From Solimicrobium silvestre (GTDB lineage: Bacteria; Pseudomonadota; Gammaproteobacteria; Burkholderiales; Burkholderiaceae_D), in NCBI RefSeq assembly GCF_002976435.1, contig NZ_PUGF01000014.1, positions 62,001-126,000 of the forward strand: 64,000 nucleotides of DNA, in the 5' to 3' direction. The notes below the pieces were generated by a model that was given only the letters and a program-made list of their open reading frames with translations, searched no databases and was not told where the DNA came from. The translations under genes and the position numbers were made by a program. The number at the start of each line of letters is the position of its first letter. Within the stretch, counting starts at the first letter, position 1. This document shows, in pieces, positions 27,701 to 35,324 of this stretch.

Positions 27701-28554
27701 GGCAAAATCTCAACATGCGCGGGATGATGTTTGCGCAAGGCTTCGGCGGCATCGCGAATTTCACGCTCACCCGGTAAAAACACCAAAACATCGCCGGAAC
27801 CAAGTCGGCATAATTCATCGACCGCATCGGTAATGGCGGTCATCAAATCGCGGTCTTTGTCTTTTTCGCCCTCTTGCACTGGACGGTAGCGCAACTCTAC
27901 CGGATACAGCCGACCGGATATTTCCAGCACCGGCGCAGGTTTATTCTCGCTACCGAAATGCTGGGCAAACCGGTTCGCATCAATCGTCGCCGAGGTGATA
28001 ATGACTTTTAAATCAGGACGCTTGGGCAGCAGCTGCTTTAAATAACCGAGCAGGAAATCAATATTTAAACTACGTTCATGCGCCTCATCAATGATGATGG
28101 TGTCGTATTGTTTAAGTAACGGGTCGCCCTGTGTTTCTGCCAACAAAATCCCATCAGTCATCAGTTTGATGGAAGCGCCTTTGGATAAGGTATCGGTAAA
28201 TCGCACTTTAAAACCGACATGCACGCCCAATTCCGAGCCCAATTCTTGCGCCAGACGTTTGGCGGTCGACGATGCCGCAATCCGGCGCGGTTGCGTGTGG
28301 CCGATCAAACCGGCTGTGCCTCGCCCTAATTCCAGGCAAATTTTAGGTAACTGGGTGGTTTTACCGGAACCGGTTTCGCCGCATAAAATGATGACTTGAT
28401 TATCACGAATGGCGCGGGCAATTTCATCCCGCTTGCCTGACACCGGCAATTCTTCAGGGAAAGTGATGGGCGGCAGAGGATTACGGAATGGCGGCTCAGA
28501 TTTAACAGGTGGTTTGGCTGGCGAGCGTTGCGCTGGTTTGGTTGGTATTGTCAT
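24703..28554 (-). CDS. hrpA: ATP-dependent RNA helicase HrpA
   Basis: A DEAH-box helicase of 1283 residues from ATG at 28552-28554. Motif I is GETGSGKTT, motif II DEAH in IIIDEAHERSLNID, motif III SAT in IITSATID, motif VI QRSGRCGRV, followed by the HA2 and OB-fold regions and the long DUF3418 C-terminal region typical of HrpA (E. coli about 1300 residues). It unwinds structured RNA; in E. coli it acts on mRNA processing and stalled ribosomes. The frame is open 43 codons further, but that stretch overlaps the divergent argA gene and lacks family similarity. It is divergently oriented to argA with a 72-base gap. Confidence 0.96.
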   Translation of the reverse strand: MTIPTKPAQRSPAKPPVKSEPPFRNPLPPITFPEELPVSGKRDEIARAIRDNQVIILCGETGSGKTTQLPKICLELGRGTAGLIGHTQPRRIAASSTAKRLAQELGSELGVHVGFKVRFTDTLSKGASIKLMTDGILLAETQGDPLLKQYDTIIIDEAHERSLNIDFLLGYLKQLLPKRPDLKVIITSATIDANRFAQHFGSENKPAPVLEISGRLYPVELRYRPVQEGEKDKDRDLMTAITDAVDELCRLGSGDVLVFLPGEREIRDAAEALRKHHPAHVEILPLFARLSAQEQEKVFKSTNARRIVLSTNVAETSLTVPGIRFVVDTGLARVKRYSYRNKVEQLQVEPIAQSAANQRSGRCGRVAAGVCIRLYEEQDFNARLPFTEPEILRSSLAAVILRMRSLHLGDVERFPFIEAPQGRAIADGYQLLQELGALDEENKLTPLGVKLAKLPLDPRIGRMILAAVEQHSLDEVLIIAAALSVQDPRDRPMEAQAAADLAHKKFADEKSEFVSYLKMWSWFEDAILHKKSNRLLQQNCRENFLSQLRLREWREVHSQLLTIVKEQGWRLNETPATYEQLHTSLLTGLLGNLGFKGEEATQYLGARAIKFNIWPGSNLVKKAGRWIMAAELVDTSRLYARCIAQIQPEWLEKIGAHLLRKNVSEPRWEKRANQVSAFERATLYGLVVYSQRRIQYGLTHPEDAREIFIRDALVAGEFDTRAPFFAHNQKLLREIENLEHKSRRVDVLVDDSLIIAFYDQHIPAGIFNGITFEKWHKEATLKNPKLLYLQRDDLMRHEAAGVTTDVFPKVMAQAGTDLQLSYHFEPGSPRDGVTLTVPLFALNQITMDRCDWLVPGMLKEKVQLLLKSLPQKIRRHCVPIPDYAAGFCSRAKFGEGNFLEALMADIRDQTGLQTKPSDFKFETIPAHLVMNFKIIDEHGRQLEMGRNLATLRVELGGSARESFQKLVQEKSAGLQATTTTKPASVDPKSNTKTAEASAPAGAIQSDNLTAWTFGELPELLEIAQGKQTLIGYPALVDKASCCQLQVFDDPEVAAKVHRTGLIRLFALQLKEQLKFLEKNIPGLQQMGMQFMSLGSQEELRTQIIELAFERAFLQQPLPKNAEQFMQRKEEGRPRLNLLANEIARLAGVILAEYYSLPKKLQGIKSPATTDMLAQLQALVGKRFILETPYTQLVHYPRYLKAITVRMDKMRADPARDTRLMQEWAEAASGWQRTSSQAKSSDVKLQEYRWMLEELRVSLFAQELKTPMPVSAKRLQKVWESLQR

Positions 28555-28613
28555 AGGGGCTAAATTATAGATTGTTTTAACTACTGACTTATCACCGCAG
28601 ATAAAAATTACCC

Positions 28614-28619
28614 TATAAT
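28614..28619 (+). promoter_or_regulatory. argA -10 box, possibly giving a leaderless mRNA
   Basis: TATAAT lies only 7 bases before the argA ATG at 28627, and no Shine-Dalgarno sequence precedes that ATG. Transcription would start at or within a base or two of the A of ATG. The -35 region 17 bases upstream (ATCACC) is poor, so activation by a factor is possible. Confidence 0.5.
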
Positions 28620-28626
28620 TCTGCAC

Positions 28627-29937
28627 ATGGAAAATGCTGAACAATTCGTACAATGGCTGCGCTCGGTCGCGCCCTACATCCACGCCTTTCGTGGCAAGAC
28701 CTTCGTGGTCGCCTTTCCGGGCGAGCTGGTGGTGGCTGGCGTCCTACCCTTTTTAGCCGAAGATTTATCGCTGCTGCACGCGCTCGGTATTAAAATTGTA
28801 ATTGTGCACGGCTCACGCCCGCAAGTGGCCGAACAATTAGCATTACGTAATGTGGAAGGCCGTTTTCATAATGGCATCCGCATCACCGATACCGCCGCGC
28901 TGGAATGTTCCAAAGAAGCCGCAGGCGAATTAAGGTTGGATATTGAAGCCGCATTTAGTCAAGGCTTACCTAATACGCCGATGGCGCACTCAGAGATTCG
29001 CATCATTTCTGGCAATTTTGTCACCGCCCGCCCAATCGGTATCGTCAACGGAATCGACTACGGCCTAACCGGTATGACCCGTAAAATCGCCTACGATACC
29101 ATCCACCGCATTCTGGATACCGGCAACCTAGTGTTGTTATCACCACTCGGTTTTTCACCGACTGGCGAAGCATTTAATGTAACGATGGAAGATGTTGCAG
29201 TATCTGCTGCCACCTCATTAAATGCCGATAAGTTAATATTTATCACCGAAACGCCGATGTTGTGCGACCAAGACGGCGATGAATTGCGTGAATTATCATC
29301 GCAACAAGCAAAAGCCGAATTAGCCGCCAATTATTTACCGACCGACAGCTCGTTCTATTTAGAGCACGGCGTAAAAGCCACCAACGCAGGCGTACCACGG
29401 GTACACATTGTGCCGTTTAACCTGGACGGCTCCGCCCTGCTAGAACTATTTACCCATGACGGCGTAGGCACCATGATTACCTACGAAAACCTGGAAAGCC
29501 TGCGCGAAGCAACCATTGACGACATCGGCGGTATTATTAATTTGATCGAACCATTGGAAGCCGATGGCACCTTGGTAAAACGTGGCCGTGAATTGATCGA
29601 GCGCGAGATTAATAACTTCTCCGTTATTGAGCATGACAATGTTATTTTCGGCTGCGCTGCTTTATATGCATTCCCCGCCGACGGCATGGCAGAAATGGCC
29701 TGCTTAACGGTGAACCCCGATGTGCAAAGCCAGGGCGATGGCGAACGAATTTTAAAACACATGGAAAAACGCGCCCGCCGCGCCGGATTTTCAAAATTAT
29801 TTGTACTAACTACCCGTACCGCGCACTGGTTTTTAAAACGCGGCTTCGTCACTGCGACGGTAGACGACTTGCCCAAAGATAGACAACGCATGTATAACTG
29901 GCAGCGCAAATCTATCGTCTTAATTAAACAACTGTAA
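28627..29937 (+). CDS. argA: N-acetylglutamate synthase (amino-acid N-acetyltransferase)
   Basis: A 436-residue enzyme that acetylates glutamate in the first step of arginine synthesis. An amino-acid kinase-like domain (about 20-275, with [26 protein letters not shown] and NGIRITD) binds arginine as feedback inhibitor, and a GNAT domain (about 290-430, with [22 protein letters not shown]) carries out acetyl transfer. The N-terminus [20 protein letters not shown] is the usual betaproteobacterial start, so ATG at 28627 is secure even though no ribosome binding site precedes it. It is followed after 17 bases by yggX, a common Burkholderiales pairing, and is divergent from hrpA. Confidence 0.97.
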   Translation: MENAEQFVQWLRSVAPYIHAFRGKTFVVAFPGELVVAGVLPFLAEDLSLLHALGIKIVIVHGSRPQVAEQLALRNVEGRFHNGIRITDTAALECSKEAAGELRLDIEAAFSQGLPNTPMAHSEIRIISGNFVTARPIGIVNGIDYGLTGMTRKIAYDTIHRILDTGNLVLLSPLGFSPTGEAFNVTMEDVAVSAATSLNADKLIFITETPMLCDQDGDELRELSSQQAKAELAANYLPTDSSFYLEHGVKATNAGVPRVHIVPFNLDGSALLELFTHDGVGTMITYENLESLREATIDDIGGIINLIEPLEADGTLVKRGRELIEREINNFSVIEHDNVIFGCAALYAFPADGMAEMACLTVNPDVQSQGDGERILKHMEKRARRAGFSKLFVLTTRTAHWFLKRGFVTATVDDLPKDRQRMYNWQRKSIVLIKQL

Positions 29938-29954
29938 CTGTCACTGGAGTCACC

Positions 29955-30227
29955 ATGAGTCGCATGATTCAATGTATCAAATTAAACAAAGAAGCCGAAG
30001 GCCTGGACTTTCCACCTTACCCGGGCGAGTTAGGTAAAAAGATTTACGAAAGCGTTAGCAAAGAAGCCTGGGCTGCCTGGCTCAAGCATCAGACCATGCT
30101 GGTTAATGAAAACCGTTTAAACCTGGCCGATGTCAGAGCACGTAAATATTTAGCTACGCAAATGGAGAAACATTTCTTCGGTGATGGCGCGGATGCTGCT
30201 GTGGGTTATGTGCCGCCGACTGAGTAA
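29955..30227 (+). CDS. yggX: YggX-family Fe(2+)-trafficking / oxidative-damage protection protein
   Basis: A 90-residue cytoplasmic protein implicated in iron trafficking and in protecting Fe-S clusters from superoxide. The family hallmark is the single Cys near the N-terminus in [20 protein letters not shown], followed by [17 protein letters not shown] and [21 protein letters not shown] precedes ATG by six bases. It is cotranscribed with argA and ends at a strong terminator. A decayed copy of its last seven codons appears at 33865-33889, on the far side of the next operon. Confidence 0.96.
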   Translation: MSRMIQCIKLNKEAEGLDFPPYPGELGKKIYESVSKEAWAAWLKHQTMLVNENRLNLADVRARKYLATQMEKHFFGDGADAAVGYVPPTE

Positions 30228-30248
30228 GTTTGCATGATTAACCATTAA

Positions 30249-30278
30249 TAAAAAACGCTCAAATTCGAGCGTTTTTTC
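30249..30278 (+). terminator. Rho-independent terminator after yggX
   Basis: AAAAAACGCTC, loop AAATTC, GAGCGTTTTTT, with further T beyond: a strong bidirectional terminator 21 bases after the yggX stop. Confidence 0.9.
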
Positions 30279-30634
30279 TTTTTGGAAACATAATTTGGTG
30301 CAGCATTTTATCTCAATATAATCGAGACACTTTTACTGCGTTGTGCGCTTGTCATGCCAACATTAACAATTCCAGCCTTACCTATCATTCTAAAAGTTGA
30401 TGTAAATAAATACATCAATAGATAGATATCTCCTTCAATTCAAATAAGTATATTTTAAATATTAATATCTATTTATCTACTTTTTTAATATATACTTTGA
30501 TTTGATTATTTGGCAATGCTCATTTTGCTACTCATCAATCACCTACATTCCAACTTCGACGGATACCTGATTTAAAGTTAGCACAACATCTATATTTTCA
30601 GAGTTTTAATTTATTTAATAACCATGAAAGCTTA
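30279..30634. other. A+T-rich control region ahead of the five-gene operon
   Basis: About 355 bases with no gene. A perfect inverted repeat TTGATGTA, loop AATAAA, TACATCAA lies at 30397-30418. A second, spaced pair, ATAGATAGATAT at 30418-30429 and ATATCTATTTAT at 30465-30476, matches at 11 of 12 positions. Both could be operators. A three-codon frame (ATG AAA GCT TAA at 30624-30635) overlaps the first ATG of the next gene as TAATG and might couple its translation. No clear -35/-10 pair could be chosen. Confidence 0.4.
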
Positions 30635-31237
30635 ATGATTATGTTTTATAAATCCATAGCAAAAGCCAGCGACTATAGCGGAAATCTAGATGCATACAAT
30701 GTTATTGCAACGTTAGGGCCGACAGGCACAAGTAGCGAAAACACTGCTCTCTTTTTTGGAACAAAAATGCGGAGCAAGCCAAAAATCAAGTTATTCGATA
30801 CATATGAGGATGCAGAACATTTTATTTTCTCGTCTCAACACTCACTAATGTTAGTGGCTAATGCCTATAAACGGATAAACGAATTTTATATTTCCGATAG
30901 AACTAATCCATTACTGTCCTTCTTCTTCAATACGCCTCCGTATGGCATCGCGACAAAAACTGGCGTTGATCTCACTGAACTTAATCGTGAACGGATTTTA
31001 CATATAGCTAGTCATCATGCTCCCAAACATTTAATTGCCAAACTTTTGCCCAATCATCAATTTAATGTATTAGATGCAGCATCAACAAGTTTAGCTGCAA
31101 AGATGGTTGCTAAGGGAGAAGTTGATGCTTGCTTAACGACAAAAATAGCATGTGAAAAAGAGGGATTAGTACTTCAATCGCACGAGGTGGATATTCAAAT
31201 GTTATGGACTGCATTTACTAAAAAGGTTCAACAATGA
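30635..31237 (+). CDS. Prephenate dehydratase-like protein
   Basis: A 200-residue single-domain protein of the prephenate dehydratase (PDT) fold. The opening IATLGPTGTSSENTALFF (residues 24-41) matches the GPxGTxS signature, and a second lobe carries AASTSLAAKMVAKGEVDACLTT. The catalytic Thr-Arg-Phe of housekeeping PDTs reads Thr-Ala-Phe here (MLWTAFTKK), and there is no ACT regulatory domain. PDT relatives with an altered TRF motif include BacA-type prephenate decarboxylases of antibiotic pathways, so a specialised reaction on prephenate or another chorismate-derived acid is more likely than phenylalanine synthesis; this is inference. It is the first gene of an A+T-rich operon and overlaps the next gene by ATGA. 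Confidence 0.65.
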   Translation: MIMFYKSIAKASDYSGNLDAYNVIATLGPTGTSSENTALFFGTKMRSKPKIKLFDTYEDAEHFIFSSQHSLMLVANAYKRINEFYISDRTNPLLSFFFNTPPYGIATKTGVDLTELNRERILHIASHHAPKHLIAKLLPNHQFNVLDAASTSLAAKMVAKGEVDACLTTKIACEKEGLVLQSHEVDIQMLWTAFTKKVQQ

Positions 31238-31635
31238 AAAAATGCGTAATTATTGTAAATAAAGATCTGCCACTCGGATTAAAAGCCAATATCTCTGCCG
31301 TTCTCTGTATGAGTCTTGGGAAGATACATCCAGAAATTGTTGGTGCTGATTTGATCGACGCTGACAATAATATATATATAGGTATCACTACAATTCCGGT
31401 ACCCATTTTAGAAACACATACAGATGCCATAAAAGCAGCCAAAATTCTCGCAGATGAAGATACCACCCTAGCCATCGTTTTTAACTGTTCAGCATTAAGT
31501 ACTAAAGATTACACGGCCTACGAAACGAATATACGTAACAAGAAAACTTCCGACATTGTATTTCATGGATTATTAATGTACGGCGAAAAGATATATGTAA
31601 ACAAAATTACTGGGAAATTTCCACTGATGAGGTAA
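31234..31635 (+). CDS. DUF2000-family protein
   Basis: A 133-residue protein whose pattern matches DUF2000: KKCVIIVNKDLPLGLKANIS at the start, then EIVGADLIDADNNIYIGITT and the TIPVPILETH strand. The family fold is, as I recall, related to peptidyl-tRNA hydrolase 2, but no reaction is established. It overlaps the preceding gene by four bases (ATGA), with AAGG upstream, and is followed after six bases by the SUMF1-type gene, so it is certainly part of the operon. Its presence among putative amino-acid-modifying enzymes suggests a catalytic or carrier role that cannot be specified. Confidence 0.7.
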   Translation: MKKCVIIVNKDLPLGLKANISAVLCMSLGKIHPEIVGADLIDADNNIYIGITTIPVPILETHTDAIKAAKILADEDTTLAIVFNCSALSTKDYTAYETNIRNKKTSDIVFHGLLMYGEKIYVNKITGKFPLMR

Positions 31636-31641
31636 GAGGTC

Positions 31642-32388
31642 ATGACAATTAACATGGTAAAAATTTCCCCCATCGCATTCAAGATGGGCAGTGACAAATA
31701 CAAAAATGAACGCCCTGTGCGACAGGTTAATTTGTCTGGCTACTACATTGATCTTTTCCCAGTAACGAATACTCGGTACAAGAAATTTATCGAAAGCCAA
31801 GGTTATAAAAACAGGCAATATTGGACTGATGATGGATGGGATTTCATACACTCAAAAAAAATTTCAAAACCTCTTTATTGGTGCAATACCAACTGGAATC
31901 AACCAAACCAACCTGTAACTGGTGTGTCTTGGTGGGAGGCGCTAGCATTTTCCCGGTTCGAAAATAAAACACTTCCGACCGAGGCTCAATGGGAGTACAT
32001 GGCAAGTGGAGGTGTCAATATTTACCCATGGGGTGACGACACTCCTACCCTGTTAAAGGCTAATTATGCCGAAGGTTGTGAGCCAACTGATTTAGAACGT
32101 CGAAGCACCAATGTCGATCATTTTTTACATTCACGATCCCATTGTGGCTGCTGGGATGTCGCAGGTAATGTCGGAGAATGGTGTCTCGACAATCATAGTG
32201 AAAATTATGGCTGGGATATAGAAAAGAAAAATCCAATATTCCTGACAAAAGAAACCAAGGCACATATCGTCAGAGGTGGCTCAGGTTTGCATGACGACGA
32301 ATATCTTAGATCAACCAGCAGAGATTATTATGCACCGACCATTCGCGACAATATCGTTGGTTTTCGCTGTGTAATTAACATGGAATAA
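31642..32388 (+). CDS. FGE/SUMF1-fold enzyme-modification factor-like protein
   Basis: A 248-residue single FGE-sulfatase domain. Diagnostic blocks are FKMGSDKYKNERPVRQVNLS, IDLFPVTNTRYKKFIES, PVTGVSWWEALAFSRF, LPTEAQWEYMASGG, GNVGEWCLDN and VRGGSGLHDDEYLRSTSRD with a closing GFRCV. True formylglycine-generating enzymes have two copper-binding cysteines in the GGS block; here that block has no Cys, so sulfatase activation is unlikely. Related folds occur in sulfoxide synthases (EgtB/OvoA), hydroxylases and non-enzymatic partners. No DinB-type iron domain is fused. It lies third in the operon; a role in oxidising or modifying the pathway product is an inference. Confidence 0.8.
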   Translation: MTINMVKISPIAFKMGSDKYKNERPVRQVNLSGYYIDLFPVTNTRYKKFIESQGYKNRQYWTDDGWDFIHSKKISKPLYWCNTNWNQPNQPVTGVSWWEALAFSRFENKTLPTEAQWEYMASGGVNIYPWGDDTPTLLKANYAEGCEPTDLERRSTNVDHFLHSRSHCGCWDVAGNVGEWCLDNHSENYGWDIEKKNPIFLTKETKAHIVRGGSGLHDDEYLRSTSRDYYAPTIRDNIVGFRCVINME

Positions 32389-32511
32389 CAAAAACATCAT
32401 TACACAAACAATTCGAAATTAGACAGCTCCTCGTCATATACCGACATGCTGCTGACACTGACTTAAATTTTTCCAATGTTTCAACCTATGCATCCGACTT
32501 AAGAGTGAAAT

Positions 32512-33150
32512 ATGCACAAAAAAACGACTCCAAATATTGAAAAAAAACCTTCTTCCCTACGCTATTTCCAAGAAGGTCCTTCAGATATCAATTTAAAAAA
32601 TTGGAAATTAAAAATATCTGGAGAAGTCAGTAATGAACTATCAATAAGTTATGACGACATTTTAAAACTCCCCAAATCCTATTTTCACAGAAGAAGCGTG
32701 TGCGTATGTCTATGGAGTATAAAAAGACACTGGGAGGGCGTACTTCTGAGTGACGTATTAGCACTCGCTGGCGTTGATAAAAACGATGATAAGTTATTCA
32801 TGAAACAAATTAGCCATCCTACTGACAAAGGCGTCTACGATTCGACCGTTCATTTATCATCGGCGTTAAAACGGAATGCAATCCTCGCTTATGAAGTTGA
32901 CGGCGAAATTTTAAAATCAGAACAAGGCTTTCCGCTTCGATTTCTTGATTTTGGTTTGTTTCTATACAAATGCGTCAAGTCCGTTTCAGAAATTAAAATA
33001 ACCAGGGAAAATAAACTGGGGTACTGGGAGGATTATGCTGGATATGATCTCGATGGCACAATTCAACCTAAACGCTATTATGCCGTTGACTTACATAAAA
33101 AATTTTACTTTGACGGTAATGGCGAGGTTTTTGATCATGACATCGAATAA
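32512..33150 (+). CDS. Sulfite-oxidase-like molybdopterin-dependent oxidoreductase
   Basis: A 212-residue protein reduced to the Moco-binding domain of the sulfite oxidase family. LKISGEVSNELSISYDDILKLP is the family opening; RRSVCVCLWSIKRHWEGVLLSDVLALAGV holds the Mo-ligand Cys (Cys64 or Cys66, two residues apart) and the WEGV motif; and GFPLRFLDFGLFLYKCVKSV corresponds to the GxPLR cofactor loop. There is no signal peptide, heme domain or dimerisation domain, so it would act in the cytoplasm with an unknown electron partner. Two cysteines at the ligand position are unusual. It is separated from the SUMF1-type gene by 123 bases but keeps the same direction and base composition. Confidence 0.78.
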   Translation: MHKKTTPNIEKKPSSLRYFQEGPSDINLKNWKLKISGEVSNELSISYDDILKLPKSYFHRRSVCVCLWSIKRHWEGVLLSDVLALAGVDKNDDKLFMKQISHPTDKGVYDSTVHLSSALKRNAILAYEVDGEILKSEQGFPLRFLDFGLFLYKCVKSVSEIKITRENKLGYWEDYAGYDLDGTIQPKRYYAVDLHKKFYFDGNGEVFDHDIE

Positions 33151-33236
33151 TTATAGTTATCGATGCACACATACAAATTTATCATTATTTGATAGAGACC
33201 CATCCCCATTTTGCACACTTAACAATTGGAATATTA

Positions 33237-33857
33237 ATGAATGAATTTCTAACCGTAGTGCTTTCAATGTCAAGTTTTGCATTTGCAACGTCCGCTTCTC
33301 CAGGCCCCGTCAACATTGTCGCAGCGATGTCCGGCGCGGAGTTTGGAATAAAACGAAGCTATGGTTTTGTCTTGGGTGCCACAATCGGTTTTGTCGCCAT
33401 TTTGTTAGGTGTTGGAATCGGCATTGGACATACGCTTGCATCGAACAAAACGATTTCCAATTCCCTGGCCATTGCTGGCTCCATATATATGCTGTATCTG
33501 TCGTATCAACTGGCGACCTCCAAGCCAAGTAAGTCAGAATTAACGACAATACCTGCACCACGCTTTATCAGTGGCGCTGTCGCTCAGTGGCTCAATCCAA
33601 AAGCGTGGATAGTCTCGATTTCTGCTATTTCCATCTATGTAGCAAACAGTTCAAATTACACTCTGTACTTATCTATTTTTGGAGCGATTTTTTTTATTGT
33701 CTGCTTCCTCTCCATTCTTGGATGGGTCATTATGGGTAGCAAGGCATCGGCATTATTGAATGGTAATTACAGCGTATTCAATAAAATTATGGCGGGTTTA
33801 TTAGTGCTTTCAGTTACGTATTTTTTAGTGCAGTTTGTTATTTTCGGAAAAGCCTAG
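33237..33857 (+). CDS. LysE-family amino-acid exporter
   Basis: A 206-residue membrane protein with about six helices. The family signature appears early as SFAFATSASPGPVNIVAAMSG, where the PGP motif follows the first helix, and again as ISGAVAQWLNPKAWIVSIS. LysE/RhtB proteins export amino acids and related compounds. An in-frame start 16 codons upstream lacks hydrophobic character, so ATG at 33237 is used. As the last gene of the operon it probably exports the operon product or protects the cell from it, which supports the idea that the preceding four genes make a small amino-acid-like molecule. Confidence 0.88.
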   Translation: MNEFLTVVLSMSSFAFATSASPGPVNIVAAMSGAEFGIKRSYGFVLGATIGFVAILLGVGIGIGHTLASNKTISNSLAIAGSIYMLYLSYQLATSKPSKSELTTIPAPRFISGAVAQWLNPKAWIVSISAISIYVANSSNYTLYLSIFGAIFFIVCFLSILGWVIMGSKASALLNGNYSVFNKIMAGLLVLSVTYFLVQFVIFGKA

Positions 33858-33864
33858 TTACTCT

Positions 33865-33889
33865 GGATTATGTGACGCCGACCGAATAA
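33865..33889 (+). pseudogene. Decayed copy of the yggX 3' end
   Basis: These 25 bases match the last 25 of yggX (30203-30227) at 21 positions and end with TAA at the same place. They encode DYVTPTE where yggX encodes GYVPPTE. About 40 bases later come an A-run and then, across the IS element, GAGCGTTTTTTT, which looks like the remains of the yggX terminator. The operon at 30.6-33.9 kb is therefore bracketed by an intact and a degenerate yggX end. Confidence 0.55.
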
Positions 33890-33960
33890 TTTTTTGCTTT
33901 AGTTGGAGTGCTAAAAACCACTTAATTGAACTGACCCCATTTAGTTGGACAGATTAATTG

Positions 33961-34806
33961 CTAGGCTACCGAGGGCTGATTTCTGTATTGCACAGGACTC
34001 AGCCCTTTTAATTTCAGTTTAATGCGGTCGTAATTATAGTAGCGAATATAGTTGGCCAGTCCCTTCTCAAGCTCTTCAACGCTTTTAAATTTATTCAGAT
34101 AGTAATATTCTGACTTCAACACTCCAAAGAAGCTTTCCATTGCCGCGTTATCCAGGCAATTTTCTTTACGCGACATACTCTGTACAACTTGGCGTTGCTC
34201 CAGTATCCGTTGGTAAGCCGACATTTGATATTGCCAGCCTTGGTCTGAATGCAGCATGGGTTTATCGTCCGGTTTGAGCTTAACCCATGCTTTCTTGAGC
34301 ATGTCGCTCACCATCTTGAACACGGGTCTGCGGGACGTCTCATAGGCAATGATTTCGCCATTGTACAAATCCAAAATGGGAGACAAATAAAGCTTTTCTC
34401 CTGCCACATTAAATTCCGTGACATCCGTCACCCATTTCTGATTCGCATTTGCAGCGACAAACTGGCGCTGCAATAGATTTGGTGCGATACGACCGACACT
34501 ACCTTTGTAGGAACGGTATTTTTTGATTCTGACCAATGATTTCAAACCTAATTCTGCCATCAACCGCTGTACTGTTTTATGGTTCACATTGACACCCAAT
34601 TGCTTGATGCTCGCCGTGATACGACGATACCCATAACGCCCCTTATGGCGCGCGTAAATTGTGCGGATGTGCTTCTTCAAGTCGGCATACTTATCCTTCA
34701 CCATCAACGCTTTTTGTTGATAGTAAAACGTACTGCGAGCTATTCCCGCAATCTTAAGTAAACCAGCAATGGGATAGTTCTGCCTTAGTTCCTGGACTAC
34801 TTGCGC
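33961..34806 (-). CDS. IS3-family transposase OrfB (DDE integrase domain)
   Basis: The catalytic half of the transposase. The ATG at 34705-34707 lies inside the frame; the frame is open further and joins OrfA near 34806. Read from there it starts AQVVQELRQNYPIAGLLKIA then GIARSTFYYQQKA, the standard OrfB N-terminus. An HTH_21 segment (RYGYRRITASIKQLG) precedes the rve integrase core with the DDE residues in WVTDVTEFN, HSDQGWQY and the Glu of NAAMESFFGVLKSE. The product is made as an OrfAB fusion by a -1 slip at about CAAAAAG, with OrfB alone possibly also made. It looks intact. Confidence 0.95.
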   Translation of the reverse strand, partial: AQVVQELRQNYPIAGLLKIAGIARSTFYYQQKALMVKDKYADLKKHIRTIYARHKGRYGYRRITASIKQLGVNVNHKTVQRLMAELGLKSLVRIKKYRSYKGSVGRIAPNLLQRQFVAANANQKWVTDVTEFNVAGEKLYLSPILDLYNGEIIAYETSRRPVFKMVSDMLKKAWVKLKPDDKPMLHSDQGWQYQMSAYQRILEQRQVVQSMSRKENCLDNAAMESFFGVLKSEYYYLNKFKSVEELEKGLANYIRYYNYDRIKLKLKGLSPVQYRNQPSVA

Positions 34807-35324
34807 TTTTTGAGTGACGCTTCCAGTGCCTGCTCCTGAACTAAGGCTTTCAACTTTTTTAAATAGGCATTCTCCATACGCAGATAATTCACTTCTTCCA
34901 GCAATTCTTCGCGGCTGCGGCTCTCATCTGTTTTGGCAGGTTGTGGCTGAACTTTTTTTGGGGGCGACATGGCTTTGGGGCGTCCTCGGGTACGTGGGGT
35001 TAGGGCTTGAATGCCCTCGCTATGATAACTGCGTTCCCAATTGCTGAGAATGTTCAAATTGCGAATATCAAACAAGATCGCCGTCTCACGGTAGGAAAGC
35101 TGCTTATCCCACATAGATTGAAGTACAGATAGTTTGAACTCTGCGTTGTAATGACTGAATTTTTTATCCAGCCCCGCTTCGCCGTGTAGCGCGTACTGCT
35201 TTGACCATTTCTGTACGAATGAGCGATCAATTCCATATTGTTGCGCAACGGCTACATAACCCATTGAACTATCAAGATACCGTTTGACTACGGTCAGTTT
35301 GAATTGCTTTGTGTATTTACTCAT
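34797..35324 (-). CDS. IS3-family OrfA (helix-turn-helix protein)
   Basis: A 175-residue DNA-binding OrfA of the IS150 type with two helix-turn-helix regions: one in VKRYLDSSMGYVAVAQQYGI near the start and one in KLSVLQSMWDKQLSYRETAI in the middle. A C-terminal leucine-zipper-like coiled coil (LLEEVNYLRMENAYLKKLKA) follows. It ends KKRK just where the AAAAAG slippery run allows a -1 shift into OrfB. ATG at 35322-35324 matches the family start MSKYTKQFK; an upstream in-frame ATG is ignored because it lies in the terminal repeat. Confidence 0.93.
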   Translation of the reverse strand: MSKYTKQFKLTVVKRYLDSSMGYVAVAQQYGIDRSFVQKWSKQYALHGEAGLDKKFSHYNAEFKLSVLQSMWDKQLSYRETAILFDIRNLNILSNWERSYHSEGIQALTPRTRGRPKAMSPPKKVQPQPAKTDESRSREELLEEVNYLRMENAYLKKLKALVQEQALEASLKKRK

